Below are positions 44,447 to 53,581 of a DNA stretch of 64,000 nucleotides, in pieces. Below the pieces are notes generated by a model that worked only from the letters and a program-made list of their open reading frames with translations, searched no databases and had not been told where the DNA came from. Each line of letters opens with the position of its first letter. Position 1 is the stretch's first letter. A program made the position numbers and the translations under genes. Source of the DNA: Planotetraspora sp. A-T 1434 (GTDB lineage: Bacteria > Actinomycetota > Actinomycetes > Streptosporangiales > Streptosporangiaceae); contig NZ_JAOEGB010000021.1 in assembly GCF_025420585.1 (NCBI RefSeq), forward strand, positions 88,066 through 152,065. Direction: 5' to 3'.

Positions 44447-47400
44447 CTACACACTCTCGCGGAGGCGCTGGCTGACGACCTGGGTGACGCCGTCGCCGCG
44501 CATGGACACGCCGTACAGCGCGTCGGCGATCTCCATCGTGCGCTTCTGGTGGGTGATGACGATGAGCTGGGAGCTCTGCCGCAGCTCCTCGAAGAGGGTG
44601 AGCAGCCGCTGGGTGTTGGTGTCGTCGAGGGCGGCCTCGACCTCGTCCATCACGTAGAACGGCGACGGGCGGGCCTTGAAGATGGAGATGAGGAACGCCA
44701 CCGCCGTCAGCGACCGCTCGCCGCCGGACAGCAGGGACAGCCGCTTGACCTTCTTGCCGGGCGGCCGGGCCTCGACCTCGACGCCGGTCGTCAGCATGTC
44801 GGCCGGGTCGGTCAGCAGGAGACGGCCCTCGCCGCCGGGGAAGACCCGCTCGAAGATCTGCGAGAACTCGCGGGCCACGTCCTCGTAGGCGGAGGCGAAC
44901 ACCTGCTCGACCCGGTCGTCGACCTCCTTGACGACGAGCAGCAGGTCCCTCCGGGTCTTCTTGAGGTCTTCGAGCTGGGAGGTGAGGAACGCGTGCCGCT
45001 CCTCCAGCGCGGCGAACTCCTCGAGCGCCAGCGGGTTGACCTTGCCGAGCTGGGTCATCTGCTTGTCGGCCGTCCTGGCGCGCTTCTCCTGCTCCTCGCG
45101 GACGTACGGCACGGGCGGGTCGCCGGGCACCAGGGCGTCCGGGCCGTACTCGGTGATGAGCGGCTCCAGCTCGACGCCGTACTCCTCCAGGGCCCGCTGC
45201 TCCATCTGCTCCAGGCGGAGCCGCTGCTCGGTCCTGGCCATCTCGCTGCCATGGACCCGGTTGACCAGGGCGTCCAGCTCGGAGCTCAGCTCGCGGACGC
45301 GCAGCCGTACCGCCTTGAGCTCCGCGTCGATCTCCCCGCGCGCCCGCTCGGCCTCGTCTCGCTCCTCGGCGGCCCGGACGAGTGAGCCTTCCAGCGCCTT
45401 CAGGGCCGTCTGGGCGCCTCGGGCGACGGCCGCGGCCACCTCGGCCTGCCTGCGGCGGCGCTCTCGCTGGGTCGCCGCCTTCGCACGGTCCTCGCGCTCG
45501 CGCCGGGCGGCCCGCATGAGCCCGTCGGCCCGACCGGCGATGCCCCCCACCCGCTCCTCGGCCGTCCGGACCGTCAGTCTCGCCTCCATCTCGGCCTGGC
45601 GGGTGACCGCGCAGGTCGCGGCGAGCTGGTCACGGGCCTCGGTGGTCGGCTCGGCCTCCAGCTCCTGGGCGTACTCCGCCTCGGCGAGCTGCTCCTCCAG
45701 CTCCACGACCCCCGCCTGGGCCAGCTCACGGGCCTCTTCCCCGTCCTGTACGGCTTTCGCGAGGCGGGCGGCCTCGTCCTGGGCCGCTTTGACGGCGGCC
45801 TCCAGGCGGGCGAGCTGCCTGGCCGCGGCGGCGGCCTTCTGGTCGGCGTCCCGCTGCCTGGCCCGCACCCGGTCGAGCACGGCCTGTGCGGCGTTGAGAC
45901 CGTTCTGCGCGCTGTTCACGCCGTTCTGGGCCACGGTGACACCGGTCTGCGCCTCGCTGACCTGGGCCTGGGCCGCCTCGACCGCGAGCTGGAACTCCCG
46001 CTCGGCGGCGACGGCCTCGGTCAGCGCCTCGGCGTTCGCCTCGGCGGCCGCTCGGGCGGTGCCGAGATCGGCGGCCGCCTCGTCGAGCGCCGCCCGCACC
46101 TGGAGCACCGAGCTCACTCCACCGGACCCGCCGTGGGCGGCATGGGCGCCGAGGAGGTCACCGGAGCGCGTGACGGCCCGCAGGCCGGGATGCGCCTCCA
46201 CGACCTGCCGGGCGGCGGTGAGGTCGGCGACGACGACCACATCCGAGAGGAGAGCCGCCACGGTGGATCGGAGCGCGCCGGGCACGGTGACCAGGGCGGC
46301 CGCCCACTCAGCGCCGGCCACCGGCGCCGGACCGCGCGTTTCCGCCGGTAAGGATTCGGACGCGATCAGCAGCGCCGCACGGCCTCCGTCCGCCTCACGG
46401 AGATGCTCCATGGCGGCCACGGCGGCGTTCAGGGAGTCGACGGCGACGGCGTCGGCCGCCAGCACCGCGGCGATGGCCGCCTCCGCTCCCGAGCGGACGG
46501 TCAGCATGGTGGCGATCGGGCCGAGGACTCCCGCGACGCCCGCGCCGACGAGCGCGGCCGCCCCGTCGACGCCTCCGGCCAGGCTCATCTCCAGGGCCTC
46601 ACGCCGGGCCTGAAGCGCGGCGACGGCCCGCTGGGACTCCTGGTCGGCGGCGCGGGCCGTACCCACCGCGGACTTGGCGGCGGCGAGCGCGTCGCGGGGC
46701 GCGGCCACCGCGGCCTTCGCCTGCCGTACGACCTCCTCCGCCTGCTCCGCCACGGCCCTGGCCTCCTCGACCGCGGCCCGTGCGAGGTCCACGCCCTCCT
46801 GGGCGGCCTCCAGCTCGGCGACCAGCTCGGGATCGGCGGCGGGCTCGCTCAGCTCCTGCTCGTCGCACTCGGCCTGGGCCCGCTCGGCCCGCTGGCGGGC
46901 CTCTTCCAGGGCCTTGGTGAGCCGGCCGATCTCGTCGCCCGCCGCACGGGCGCGGCTCCTCGCCGACTCGACCTGTCCCCGGAGCCTCGCCAGGGCCTCT
47001 CGCCGGTCGGCGGCGGCCCGCGCGGCCGCGGCGAGCCTCCGCTCCTCGACGCCCAGAGACTCCTCCGCGTCGGCCCGGATCTCCACGGCGGCGGCCAGCC
47101 GTTCGCGCGCCTCGTCGAGTTCCTCCGCCAGTACGCGCTCCTGCTCGCGGACCTCGGCGGCCTCCCGCTCGAGGTCCTCGGGGTCACGGCCCCGGCGCTC
47201 GATCGCGGCCGCGTCGGCGGCGTGCCGCTCCCGCTCCGCCGCGAGGCTCTCGACGCTCCGCAGCCGCTCCCTGAGGGCGGACAGGCGGTAGAAGATCTCC
47301 TGGGCCGCCTTCAGGCGGGGCTGGGCCTCGTTCTCGGCCGTCTCCAGCTCGGCCTCGCGGCTCTGGCCCCGCGCGAGCTCGGCCTCGACCTGGGTCCTCC

Positions 47401-48160
47401 TCGACAGGACGGCCGCCTCGTCGGCGGCCTCCCGCTGCAGGGTGTCCCGCAGGGTCACGACGTCGTCGGCGAGCAGCCGCAGCCGCGCGTCGCGCAGGTC
47501 GGCCTGGATGACGGCGGCCTTGCGGGCGATCTCGGCCTGGCGGCCCAGCGGCTTGAGCTGGCGGCGCAGCTCGGTCGCGAGGTCCTGGACGCGGGTGAGG
47601 TTGGCCTGCATGGCGTCGAGCTTGCGGAGCGCCTTCTCCTTGCGCTTTCGGTGCTTGAGGACGCCCGCGGCCTCCTCGATGAACGCCCTGCGGTCCTCGG
47701 GCCCCGCGTGCAGCACCTGGTCGAGCTGGCCCTGGCCGACGATGACGTGCATCTCCCGGCCGATGCCGGAGTCGGAGAGGAGCTCCTGGATGTCGAGGAG
47801 GCGGCAGGTGTCGCCGTTGATGGCGTATTCGCTCTGGCCGGACCTGAACATCAGCCGGCTGATCGTCACCTCGGTGTAGTCGATCGGGAGCGCGCCGTCG
47901 GAGTTGTCGATGGTGAGCGTGACCTCGGCCCGGCCGAGCGGCGGGCGGCTGGAGGTGCCCGCGAAGATCACGTCCTCCATCTTGCCGCCGCGCAGCGACT
48001 TGGCGCTGTGCTCGCCCATCACCCAGGCGAGCGCGTCGACGACGTTGGACTTGCCGGAGCCGTTCGGCCCCACCACGCAGGTGATGCCCGGCTCGAAACG
48101 GAGGGTCGTCGCGGAGGCGAAGGACTTGAAGCCACGCAGGGTGAGGGTCTTCAGGTACAC
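44447..48160 (-). CDS. smc: chromosome segregation protein SMC
   Basis: 1237 residues. The N-terminal head has Walker A VVGPNGSGKSNVVDALAWVM and the Q-loop region. Two long coiled coils flank a hinge (about 500-640, with VAGVLGPIATMLTVRSGAEA). The C-terminal head carries signature LSLLSGGERSLTAVAFLISI and Walker B FYVMDEVEAALDDTN. As a dimer with ScpAB it compacts and segregates the chromosome. The neighbouring ftsY and acylphosphatase/mutM/rnc order is the usual actinobacterial one. Confidence 0.97.
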   Translation of the reverse strand: MYLKTLTLRGFKSFASATTLRFEPGITCVVGPNGSGKSNVVDALAWVMGEHSAKSLRGGKMEDVIFAGTSSRPPLGRAEVTLTIDNSDGALPIDYTEVTISRLMFRSGQSEYAINGDTCRLLDIQELLSDSGIGREMHVIVGQGQLDQVLHAGPEDRRAFIEEAAGVLKHRKRKEKALRKLDAMQANLTRVQDLATELRRQLKPLGRQAEIARKAAVIQADLRDARLRLLADDVVTLRDTLQREAADEAAVLSRRTQVEAELARGQSREAELETAENEAQPRLKAAQEIFYRLSALRERLRSVESLAAERERHAADAAAIERRGRDPEDLEREAAEVREQERVLAEELDEARERLAAAVEIRADAEESLGVEERRLAAAARAAADRREALARLRGQVESARSRARAAGDEIGRLTKALEEARQRAERAQAECDEQELSEPAADPELVAELEAAQEGVDLARAAVEEARAVAEQAEEVVRQAKAAVAAPRDALAAAKSAVGTARAADQESQRAVAALQARREALEMSLAGGVDGAAALVGAGVAGVLGPIATMLTVRSGAEAAIAAVLAADAVAVDSLNAAVAAMEHLREADGGRAALLIASESLPAETRGPAPVAGAEWAAALVTVPGALRSTVAALLSDVVVVADLTAARQVVEAHPGLRAVTRSGDLLGAHAAHGGSGGVSSVLQVRAALDEAAADLGTARAAAEANAEALTEAVAAEREFQLAVEAAQAQVSEAQTGVTVAQNGVNSAQNGLNAAQAVLDRVRARQRDADQKAAAAARQLARLEAAVKAAQDEAARLAKAVQDGEEARELAQAGVVELEEQLAEAEYAQELEAEPTTEARDQLAATCAVTRQAEMEARLTVRTAEERVGGIAGRADGLMRAARREREDRAKAATQRERRRRQAEVAAAVARGAQTALKALEGSLVRAAEERDEAERARGEIDAELKAVRLRVRELSSELDALVNRVHGSEMARTEQRLRLEQMEQRALEEYGVELEPLITEYGPDALVPGDPPVPYVREEQEKRARTADKQMTQLGKVNPLALEEFAALEERHAFLTSQLEDLKKTRRDLLLVVKEVDDRVEQVFASAYEDVAREFSQIFERVFPGGEGRLLLTDPADMLTTGVEVEARPPGKKVKRLSLLSGGERSLTAVAFLISIFKARPSPFYVMDEVEAALDDTNTQRLLTLFEELRQSSQLIVITHQKRTMEIADALYGVSMRGDGVTQVVSQRLRESV

Positions 48161-48465
48161 CTCCGCCCCCTCCCTGCCGCCCTGCTGTGGGGAAGACTAC
48201 CGGTCTCCGAAGGCGCGGGGCGTCGGATACGGCTCGCTGAGGGGCTTGACCCGGCGCTCACACAACCCGGCGGAGCCGAGTGGGGCCACCGGGAACGCTC
48301 GGGCGGACGATCGGCGAGAATGGCCGGCTCCGGGTGGCGTCGTCACCAAAATGGCCCCTTACCGACAATTAACACCAGCTAAATATCGTCAGAACCAGTC
48401 CGCAAATGACAAGGGACGCCTTGGGAGGCGTCCCTGACAATCCATCTCCTGTTCTTGGCCGGTCC
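48161..48465. other. 305-bp spacer upstream of smc
   Basis: No coding sequence is supported. It includes the smc promoter region and an AT-richer patch around 48350-48410 next to the 3' end of the small coiled-coil gene. Confidence 0.5.
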
Positions 48466-48660
48466 TCAGGTGAGAGCCGGCTCGCGATCCTGCAGCCGGA
48501 CCAGAGCCTCATCACGAGTTTGCGCCGAGAGCGCGTCGTTCTGGGCCTGGAGCCGGGTGAGTTCTGCCTCCAAGTCCCGGATGCGCTGCTGGAGACGGCG
48601 CATTTCCGAGACCATCCGAGGGTCAGGACCGCCGACGTGGCCGAGTAGAGCCTTCGCCAT
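48466..48660 (-). CDS. small coiled-coil protein, conserved type
   Basis: 64 residues: MAKALLGHVGGPDPRMVSEM then RRLQQRIRDLEAELTRLQAQ. The GHVGGPDPRM opening followed by a leucine/arginine heptad helix looks like a small protein that I recall as common in actinobacteria. It probably forms a helical dimer; the function is unknown. The neighbourhood is smc downstream and the acylphosphatase gene upstream, all on the same strand. Confidence 0.8.
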   Translation of the reverse strand: MAKALLGHVGGPDPRMVSEMRRLQQRIRDLEAELTRLQAQNDALSAQTRDEALVRLQDREPALT

Positions 48661-48848
48661 AGTAAAGGGTCCTCCACGCTGAGTGACCAGACTGGTTCGC
48701 GCACTTCATGCCGCGGGAGGGGTGCGCGTGGTTCCTCTCAAGAGTCGCACCGGCATTGGAGACGGTCAAGTTGAACGCTCCGCATGGATGTACCGGTGGG
48801 CACTCTCGGTAGGTAAATATACCGCATTTGGGTGGTTTGAGGGAAGCC

Positions 48849-49118
48849 CTACCTCTCTACAAACCCCGCCATACTTCCCTTAGCATCACTCCAACGCTCG
48901 ACCACCCCCTCGACCTGGCCGGGCGTGTCACCAGCACGTAACATCGCGAGCAGTTTGTCGCACGATTCCCTGGGACCTTCGGCCACGATCTCAACCCTGC
49001 CGTCAACCAGGTTCGCGGCCCAGCCGGCCAGGCCCAGTTCGAGCGCCCTGGCCCGGGTCCACCACCGGAACCCGACACCCTGCACCCGTCCCCTGACCCA
49101 CGCCGTCAACCGAATCAC
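48849..49118 (-). CDS. acylphosphatase
   Basis: 89 residues from GTG 49118. The signature [15 protein letters not shown] supplies the phosphate-binding arginine, and [18 protein letters not shown] the catalytic asparagine and second signature. It hydrolyses acyl phosphates such as acetyl phosphate. Its position between mutM and smc is the standard actinobacterial arrangement. Confidence 0.93.
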   Translation of the reverse strand: MIRLTAWVRGRVQGVGFRWWTRARALELGLAGWAANLVDGRVEIVAEGPRESCDKLLAMLRAGDTPGQVEGVVERWSDAKGSMAGFVER

Positions 49119-49168
49119 GCTTACAAGTATCCAAACGGGTCCGGGCGCGGCCACGCCGGGGGCACTGT

Positions 49169-50107
49169 TCACGGCCTGGCGTTCCTGGGCCGGGGCTGGC
49201 ACTTCGGGCAGCTGTAGGACGACCTGTTCATGAAGGCCTCGCGCCTGATCGGCGTCCCGCACCGGCGGCACGGCTCGTCGCGCCTGCCGTACACGGCGAG
49301 GGAGCGGTCGAAGTAGCCGCTCTCGCCGTTGACGTTCACGTAAAGGCTGTCGAAGGACGTGCCGCCCTGGCCGAGCGCCTCGGTCATGACCGCCCGGACG
49401 GCCGACACCAGCTCGGCGATCTTCGGGCGGGTGAGCGTTTCGGTCGGCCTCGCCCAGTGCAGCCGGGCCCTCCACAGCGCCTCGTCGGCGTAGATGTTGC
49501 CGACACCGCTGATCAGCGACTGGTCGAGGAGGGCTCTCTTGATCCCGGTACGGCGGAGCCGCAGGTCGATCGCGAACTCGTCGTCGTCGAACGCGTCCTC
49601 CAGCGGGTCGGCCGCGATGTGCGTGATCGGCTCGGGAACCGGGCGCGGCAGCCGTACGACCATGGGGGCGACCAGGACGTGGCCGAACGTGCGCTGGTCG
49701 ACGAAGCGCAGGTCCGGGCCGCCGTCGGTGAAGCTGAGCCGTACACGCAGGTGCTTCTCCGCGGGCGCGAGCGGATCGACCACGAGGAGCTGGCCGCTCA
49801 TGCCCAGATGCGCCAGCAGCGCCTCGTCACCCTCTTGGCTGAATTGGCTGAATTGGCTGAAGACGCCCTGCTCGCTCTTGCCGGTCGGGGCGCCCGGCTC
49901 GGCCGGCTCGTCGCGGAGCGGCAGCCATAAGTACTTGCCCCGGCGCTCGGCTGACAGAACGGTACGGCCCTTGAGCTGGTCGGGCAGATCCCCCGCGTTC
50001 CGGCGGACCGCGCGCGGGTGGAGCACCTCGGCGGACGCGATCGTACGGCCGGCGACCCAGCGTTCGAGACCGCGCCGGACGACCTCGACCTCGGGCAGTT
50101 CAGGCAT
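49169..50107 (-). CDS. mutM: formamidopyrimidine-DNA glycosylase
   Basis: 312 residues. The catalytic PELPEVE N-terminus (Pro2, Glu3), the lysine in [10 protein letters not shown], and the C-terminal zinc finger [20 protein letters not shown] followed by CPKC are all present. It excises 8-oxoguanine. A surface loop carries an expanded repeat, [13 protein letters not shown], encoded by three 9-bp units (about 49842-49870), so the protein is longer than the usual 270-290 residues. Confidence 0.96.
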   Translation of the reverse strand: MPELPEVEVVRRGLERWVAGRTIASAEVLHPRAVRRNAGDLPDQLKGRTVLSAERRGKYLWLPLRDEPAEPGAPTGKSEQGVFSQFSQFSQEGDEALLAHLGMSGQLLVVDPLAPAEKHLRVRLSFTDGGPDLRFVDQRTFGHVLVAPMVVRLPRPVPEPITHIAADPLEDAFDDDEFAIDLRLRRTGIKRALLDQSLISGVGNIYADEALWRARLHWARPTETLTRPKIAELVSAVRAVMTEALGQGGTSFDSLYVNVNGESGYFDRSLAVYGRRDEPCRRCGTPIRREAFMNRSSYSCPKCQPRPRNARP

Positions 50108-50149
50108 GCCGCTCCGACCCCTCTCGCTCGTTCACGCCTCGCTCGTTTC

Positions 50150-50282
50150 GGACTGGAGCGCCGTGACTTCTCGGCTGGAGTTCTGTGACCTTCCGCCAGA
50201 CCGCTGTGACTTCCCGGCTCGCTTGACCGCCGTGACTTCCCGTGGGAGCCGCGTCACTTCGCGCGGGAGCCATGTGACGCGA
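50150..50282. repeat. degenerate ~22-bp tandem repeat between rnc and mutM
   Basis: Five to six units around GTGACTTCCCG (for example starting near 50160, 50185, 50208, 50234, 50253), with GC-rich variable fill. It spans almost the whole spacer between the two genes. Confidence 0.7.
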
Positions 50283-50284
50283 GC

Positions 50285-51034
50285 TCAGGCCCGGCCGAGA
50301 CCGGCGCCCTCGCGGGCGTCCCGCAGCGCGCGGATCGCCGTCCAGGCCGCCTCGGCCGCCTGCTGCTCGGCCTCCTTCTTACTGCGCCCGGCGCCCGTGC
50401 CGTACTCCCGCCCGCCGACCCGGACGGTCGCCACGAACGACTTGGCGTGGTCGGGCCCGCTCTCGTCGACGTGGTACTCGGGGACGCCGAGCATCTCGGC
50501 GGCGGTCAGCTCCTGCAGCGACGTCTTCCAGTCGAGCCCGGCGCCCAGCGAGGCCGACCGCGTGATCAGCGGGTCGAACAGCAGGTGGACGACGCGGAAG
50601 GCCTCTTCCAGGCCCTTGTCGACGTAGACCGTGCCGATCAGGGCTTCCAGGGTGTCGGCCAGGATCGACGACTTGTCGCGCCCGCCCGTGCCCTCCTCGC
50701 CGCGGCCCAGGCGCAGATATTTGCCCAGGTCGAGGGTCCTCGCCACATCGGCGAGCGCCCTCATGTTCACGACGGCGGCGCGGAGCTTCGCGAGCTGCCC
50801 CTCGGGCAGGTCGGGATGGCCGCGGTAAAGGGTGTCCGTGACCACGAGGCCTAGGACCGAGTCGCCCAGGAACTCCAGGCGTTCGTTGGTCGGCAGGCCG
50901 CCGTTCTCGTACGCGTAGGAGCGGTGCGTCAGCGCCCGCTCCAGGATGTCCGTGCTGAGCCGCACATCGAGCAACTCCCGCAGCTCATCACGGGCGACCT
51001 CGACGGCCACCGGCTTCACCGATGATGCGCCCAC
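50285..51034 (-). CDS. rnc: ribonuclease III
   Basis: 249 residues from GTG 51034, which has AGGAGG eight bases upstream. The catalytic signature [20 protein letters not shown] (about 55-74), the second acidic site [15 protein letters not shown], and a C-terminal dsRNA-binding domain ([20 protein letters not shown]...[14 protein letters not shown]) are complete. It cleaves double-stranded RNA in rRNA and mRNA processing. A 25-bp hairpin lies in its leader at 51097-51164. Confidence 0.95.
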   Translation of the reverse strand: MGASSVKPVAVEVARDELRELLDVRLSTDILERALTHRSYAYENGGLPTNERLEFLGDSVLGLVVTDTLYRGHPDLPEGQLAKLRAAVVNMRALADVARTLDLGKYLRLGRGEEGTGGRDKSSILADTLEALIGTVYVDKGLEEAFRVVHLLFDPLITRSASLGAGLDWKTSLQELTAAEMLGVPEYHVDESGPDHAKSFVATVRVGGREYGTGAGRSKKEAEQQAAEAAWTAIRALRDAREGAGLGRA

Positions 51035-51096
51035 GACTTTTCCTCCTGACTTCATGCATGGCGGGGCCGAGCACGGAGGCAGGTGGATCGCTGGAA

Positions 51097-51164
51097 GCCC
51101 GAAGGCGTGGTGGACGCCGGGCCACCGATGATCGGGGGCCCCGGCGTCCACCACGGCCTCGGGC
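51097..51164 (-). promoter_or_regulatory. long hairpin in the rnc leader, possible RNase III autoregulatory site
   Basis: Arms of 25 nt (51097-51121 and 51140-51164) match at 23 positions, including an uninterrupted 16-bp inner stem built on CGTGGTGGACGCCGGG, around an 18-nt loop. On the minus strand the stem lies downstream of rpmF and ends about 63 nt before the rnc start. Confidence 0.7.
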
Positions 51165-51280
51165 ACGCTGTGATGGTCTTCTTCTCGCTCCAACCGCCAC
51201 CGCACGCGCCTGTAAAGCAAGGTAACGCCGACCGGGTCGATTGACGATCCGGCCGGCGTCCCCCTCCGCTTATGGCGCGA

Positions 51281-51460
51281 TCAGGCCGACGGCTCGATGA
51301 CCTGACGGCGGTTGTAGGTGCCACAAGTCGGGCACGCCACGTGCGGACGCTTCGGCGAGCGGCACTGCGGGCAGCTCACGAGCGCGACCGCGGCGGCCTT
51401 CCACTGGGACCTGCGGGCGCGGGTGTTGCTCCGCGACATCTTCCGCTTGGGGACGGCCAC
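51281..51460 (-). CDS. rpmF: 50S ribosomal protein L32
   Basis: 59 residues: [20 protein letters not shown] then zinc-binding CPQC...CPTC and [12 protein letters not shown]. The GTG start lies one base after the stop of the yceD-type gene, so the two are translationally linked, as in most bacteria. The four cysteines make it the zinc-containing form. Confidence 0.95.
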   Translation of the reverse strand: MAVPKRKMSRSNTRARRSQWKAAAVALVSCPQCRSPKRPHVACPTCGTYNRRQVIEPSA

Positions 51461-51461
51461 G

Positions 51462-52034
51462 TCAACCCTCCTGATCGTCTTCGTTGTTCACAACCAAGCC
51501 CTGCAGCGACGCCCAGCGCGAGTCGATCTTCTCGTGTCCGTGGTCAGGGCCGGCCTCCGCCAGCTTGACCCCGCATTCCGCGCAGAGACCGGGGCAGTCA
51601 TCACCGCACACCGGGCTCAGCGGCAGTGCGAGCACCACCGCGTCACGGAATACCGGCTCGAGATCGAGCAGTTCGCCGTCGAGGAGTTGATCGTCCTCTC
51701 CAGCGTCCTCCGCCGAGTAGAAGAAGAGCTCCTGGAAGTCGACCTCGATCTCCGAGGTCAACGGATCCAGGCAGCGCGAGCACTCTCCGCTGAGCGGAAC
51801 CCGCGCCGTGCCCGTGACGAGCACGCCCTCCATCACCGCTTCGAGCCGGATGTCCAGCTCGACGTCGGCGTCCTTGGGAACGCCGATCATTCCGACCGCG
51901 AGGTCCGCCGGAGCCGGGAGGACCGGAGTCATCTTGCGCATCGACCCTGGTCGTCGCCCTAGGTCATGGGTTGAGATCACCCACGGGGCTCGGGGGTCGA
52001 GGCTGCGCAGAGTCATCCTGCTCTCGTTAGGCAT
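51462..52034 (-). CDS. YceD/DUF177 family protein
   Basis: 190 residues. The signature [20 protein letters not shown] and the C-terminal [19 protein letters not shown] supply paired cysteines, as in the DUF177 family linked to 23S rRNA accumulation. It is translated directly ahead of rpm[13 protein letters not shown] seven residues in is an alternative start. Confidence 0.9.
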   Translation of the reverse strand: MPNESRMTLRSLDPRAPWVISTHDLGRRPGSMRKMTPVLPAPADLAVGMIGVPKDADVELDIRLEAVMEGVLVTGTARVPLSGECSRCLDPLTSEIEVDFQELFFYSAEDAGEDDQLLDGELLDLEPVFRDAVVLALPLSPVCGDDCPGLCAECGVKLAEAGPDHGHEKIDSRWASLQGLVVNNEDDQEG

Positions 52035-52086
52035 GGCGAATCACCGCCGTCGTGCAAGGCTGAAAGGAAAGAATACCAGCCTGTTG

Positions 52087-52563
52087 TCAGCCTCTGAGCC
52101 GCTCGACGAGCAGCTTGTGAACGAGGTCGGGGACCAGGCCCGATACGTCACCACCATACCGCGCGATCTCCTTCAGCCTGCTCGACGACAGGAAGGAGTA
52201 CTCCGGGTTGGTGGACATGAACAGCGTTTCGACACCGGACATCCGGTAGTTGAGCTGGGCCATCTGCAGCTCGTAGTCGAAGTCGCTGACCGCGCGCAGC
52301 CCCTTCACGATGGCCGGGATGCCCTGCTGCTTGCAGTAGTCCACGAGGAGCCCGTGGAACTTCTCCACCCGGACGTTGCCGTACTCCCTCGTCACCGACT
52401 GGAGCATCTCTATCCGCTCGTCGATCGTGAAGAGGCTCTTCTTCTCAATGTTGATCAGCACCGCCACGACGACCTCGTCGTACAACCGAGAGGTCCGGCC
52501 GATGATGTCCAGATGTCCGTTGGTCACGGGGTCGAACGACCCCGGACAGACGACGCGACGCAA
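52087..52563 (-). CDS. coaD: phosphopantetheine adenylyltransferase
   Basis: 158 residues. The nucleotidyltransferase T/HxGH motif is in CPGSFDPVTNGHLDIIGR, the ISSTxxR-like motif in YSFLSSSRLKEIA, and KGLRAVSDFDYELQMAQLNY is diagnostic for CoaD. It performs the penultimate step of coenzyme A synthesis. It lies 15 bp after rsmD, the usual pairing. Confidence 0.97.
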   Translation of the reverse strand: MRRVVCPGSFDPVTNGHLDIIGRTSRLYDEVVVAVLINIEKKSLFTIDERIEMLQSVTREYGNVRVEKFHGLLVDYCKQQGIPAIVKGLRAVSDFDYELQMAQLNYRMSGVETLFMSTNPEYSFLSSSRLKEIARYGGDVSGLVPDLVHKLLVERLRG

Positions 52564-52578
52564 GGCGCACCCCCACGT

Positions 52579-53148
52579 TTACGGGTTCCCGGCTGCGCGA
52601 CCGTACCAAACGGCCGCTTCACCGTAGCGACGGACCCTGTCTTCTTCGAATCCCGGTGGCCACACCAGGTCCTTACCCCTCGACTCCCGTTCCACCGCGA
52701 TCAGGGCGTCCCCGGCCAGCCAGCCGTTGTCCCGCAGCGCCTCCAGCACGCGCGTGACCGCCTCGTCGGAGACCGCGTAGGGCGGGTCCGCGAAGACCAG
52801 GTCGTACGGCTCCGCGCACTCCTGGGCCACGACCCGCTCGACCTTCTCCGGCCTGAGGGACGCCCCCGGCAGCCCGAGCGAGGCGATGTTCTGCCTGATG
52901 GTCCGTACGGCTTTCGCGTCCGACTCGACGAGCAGCGCGTGGGCGGCGCCCCTGCTCAGGGCCTCCAGGCCGACGGCGCCCGATCCGGCGTAGAGATCGA
53001 GGACCCGGGCCCCGTCGAGCGTGCCGAGCAGCGAGCCGACGCTCGCGAACAGCCCTTCCCTGGTCCGGTCGCTCGTCGGTCTGGTCGCCCTGCCCGGCGG
53101 TACGGCGAGCCGGCGGCCCCCTGCGGTCCCTGCGATCACCCGCGTCAT
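52579..53148 (-). CDS. rsmD: 16S rRNA (guanine966-N2)-methyltransferase
   Basis: 189 residues. RVLDLYAGSGAVGLEALSRG is the AdoMet loop, and YDLVFADPPYAVSDEAV carries the DPPY catalytic motif. The N-terminal RVIAGTAGGRRLAVPPGRAT is typical of RsmD. It methylates 16S rRNA in the small subunit and forms an operon with coaD. Confidence 0.95.
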   Translation of the reverse strand: MTRVIAGTAGGRRLAVPPGRATRPTSDRTREGLFASVGSLLGTLDGARVLDLYAGSGAVGLEALSRGAAHALLVESDAKAVRTIRQNIASLGLPGASLRPEKVERVVAQECAEPYDLVFADPPYAVSDEAVTRVLEALRDNGWLAGDALIAVERESRGKDLVWPPGFEEDRVRRYGEAAVWYGRAAGNP

Positions 53149-53383
53149 CCGCCCATTCTCCCGCCCGGCACGGCCGTGGCGCGCGGGCGGGCCACCACGA
53201 GCGGCGATCCTCCCAGGTCAAGAGTGGGCAAGGGACGGCGAGGAATAGGTAAGAGCGGTATCGCGGACCCGTCCGCATCCGCATGATGAGTTCTGCGGCC
53301 TTCAAGGTGACCCAGGGGAAGGCCGGCCGGCGTGATCGTGAGCCCTTCCGCACGTCGGCGCCCTCGGCACCTGACCCGAGGGT

Positions 53384-53457
53384 GGGCCCAGCCGGGGACG
53401 GCATTCGGGGGGAGGCCGTCCCATGGCTGGGCCCTGGGTCATTTAAAGGCCCAGGGC
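53384..53457. terminator. two overlapping hairpins between recG and rsmD
   Basis: Hairpin one: GGGCCCAGCC-G-GGGACGGC (53384-53402) pairs with 53415-53434. Hairpin two: GCCCTGGG (53431-53438) pairs with CCCAGGGC (53450-53457) across an AT-rich loop. The two share bases 53431-53434, so only one can form fully at a time. The rest of the 433-bp gap (53149-53581) contains the 10-bp repeat and no supported gene. Confidence 0.72.
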
Positions 53458-53510
53458 GCTCGGCCCGGCAGCGTCTCCCGGCCATTGAGGCCTTGCCGAG
53501 ACCTTCTGGA

Positions 53511-53548
53511 ACTCTCGGGGACTCTCGGGGACTCTCGGGGACTCTCGG
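53511..53548. repeat. 10-bp tandem repeat after recG
   Basis: Four head-to-tail copies of ACTCTCGGGG, the last partial, about 35 bp beyond the recG stop codon. Confidence 0.9.
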
Positions 53549-53581
53549 CGGCTTCGGAGAGACTCTCGGAGATCTGCCGCG

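Noticed and set aside
46403..48382. 659-codon plus-strand ORF opposite smc
   Set aside because: Antisense shadow of the coiled-coil regions; the smc frame has complete head-domain motifs.
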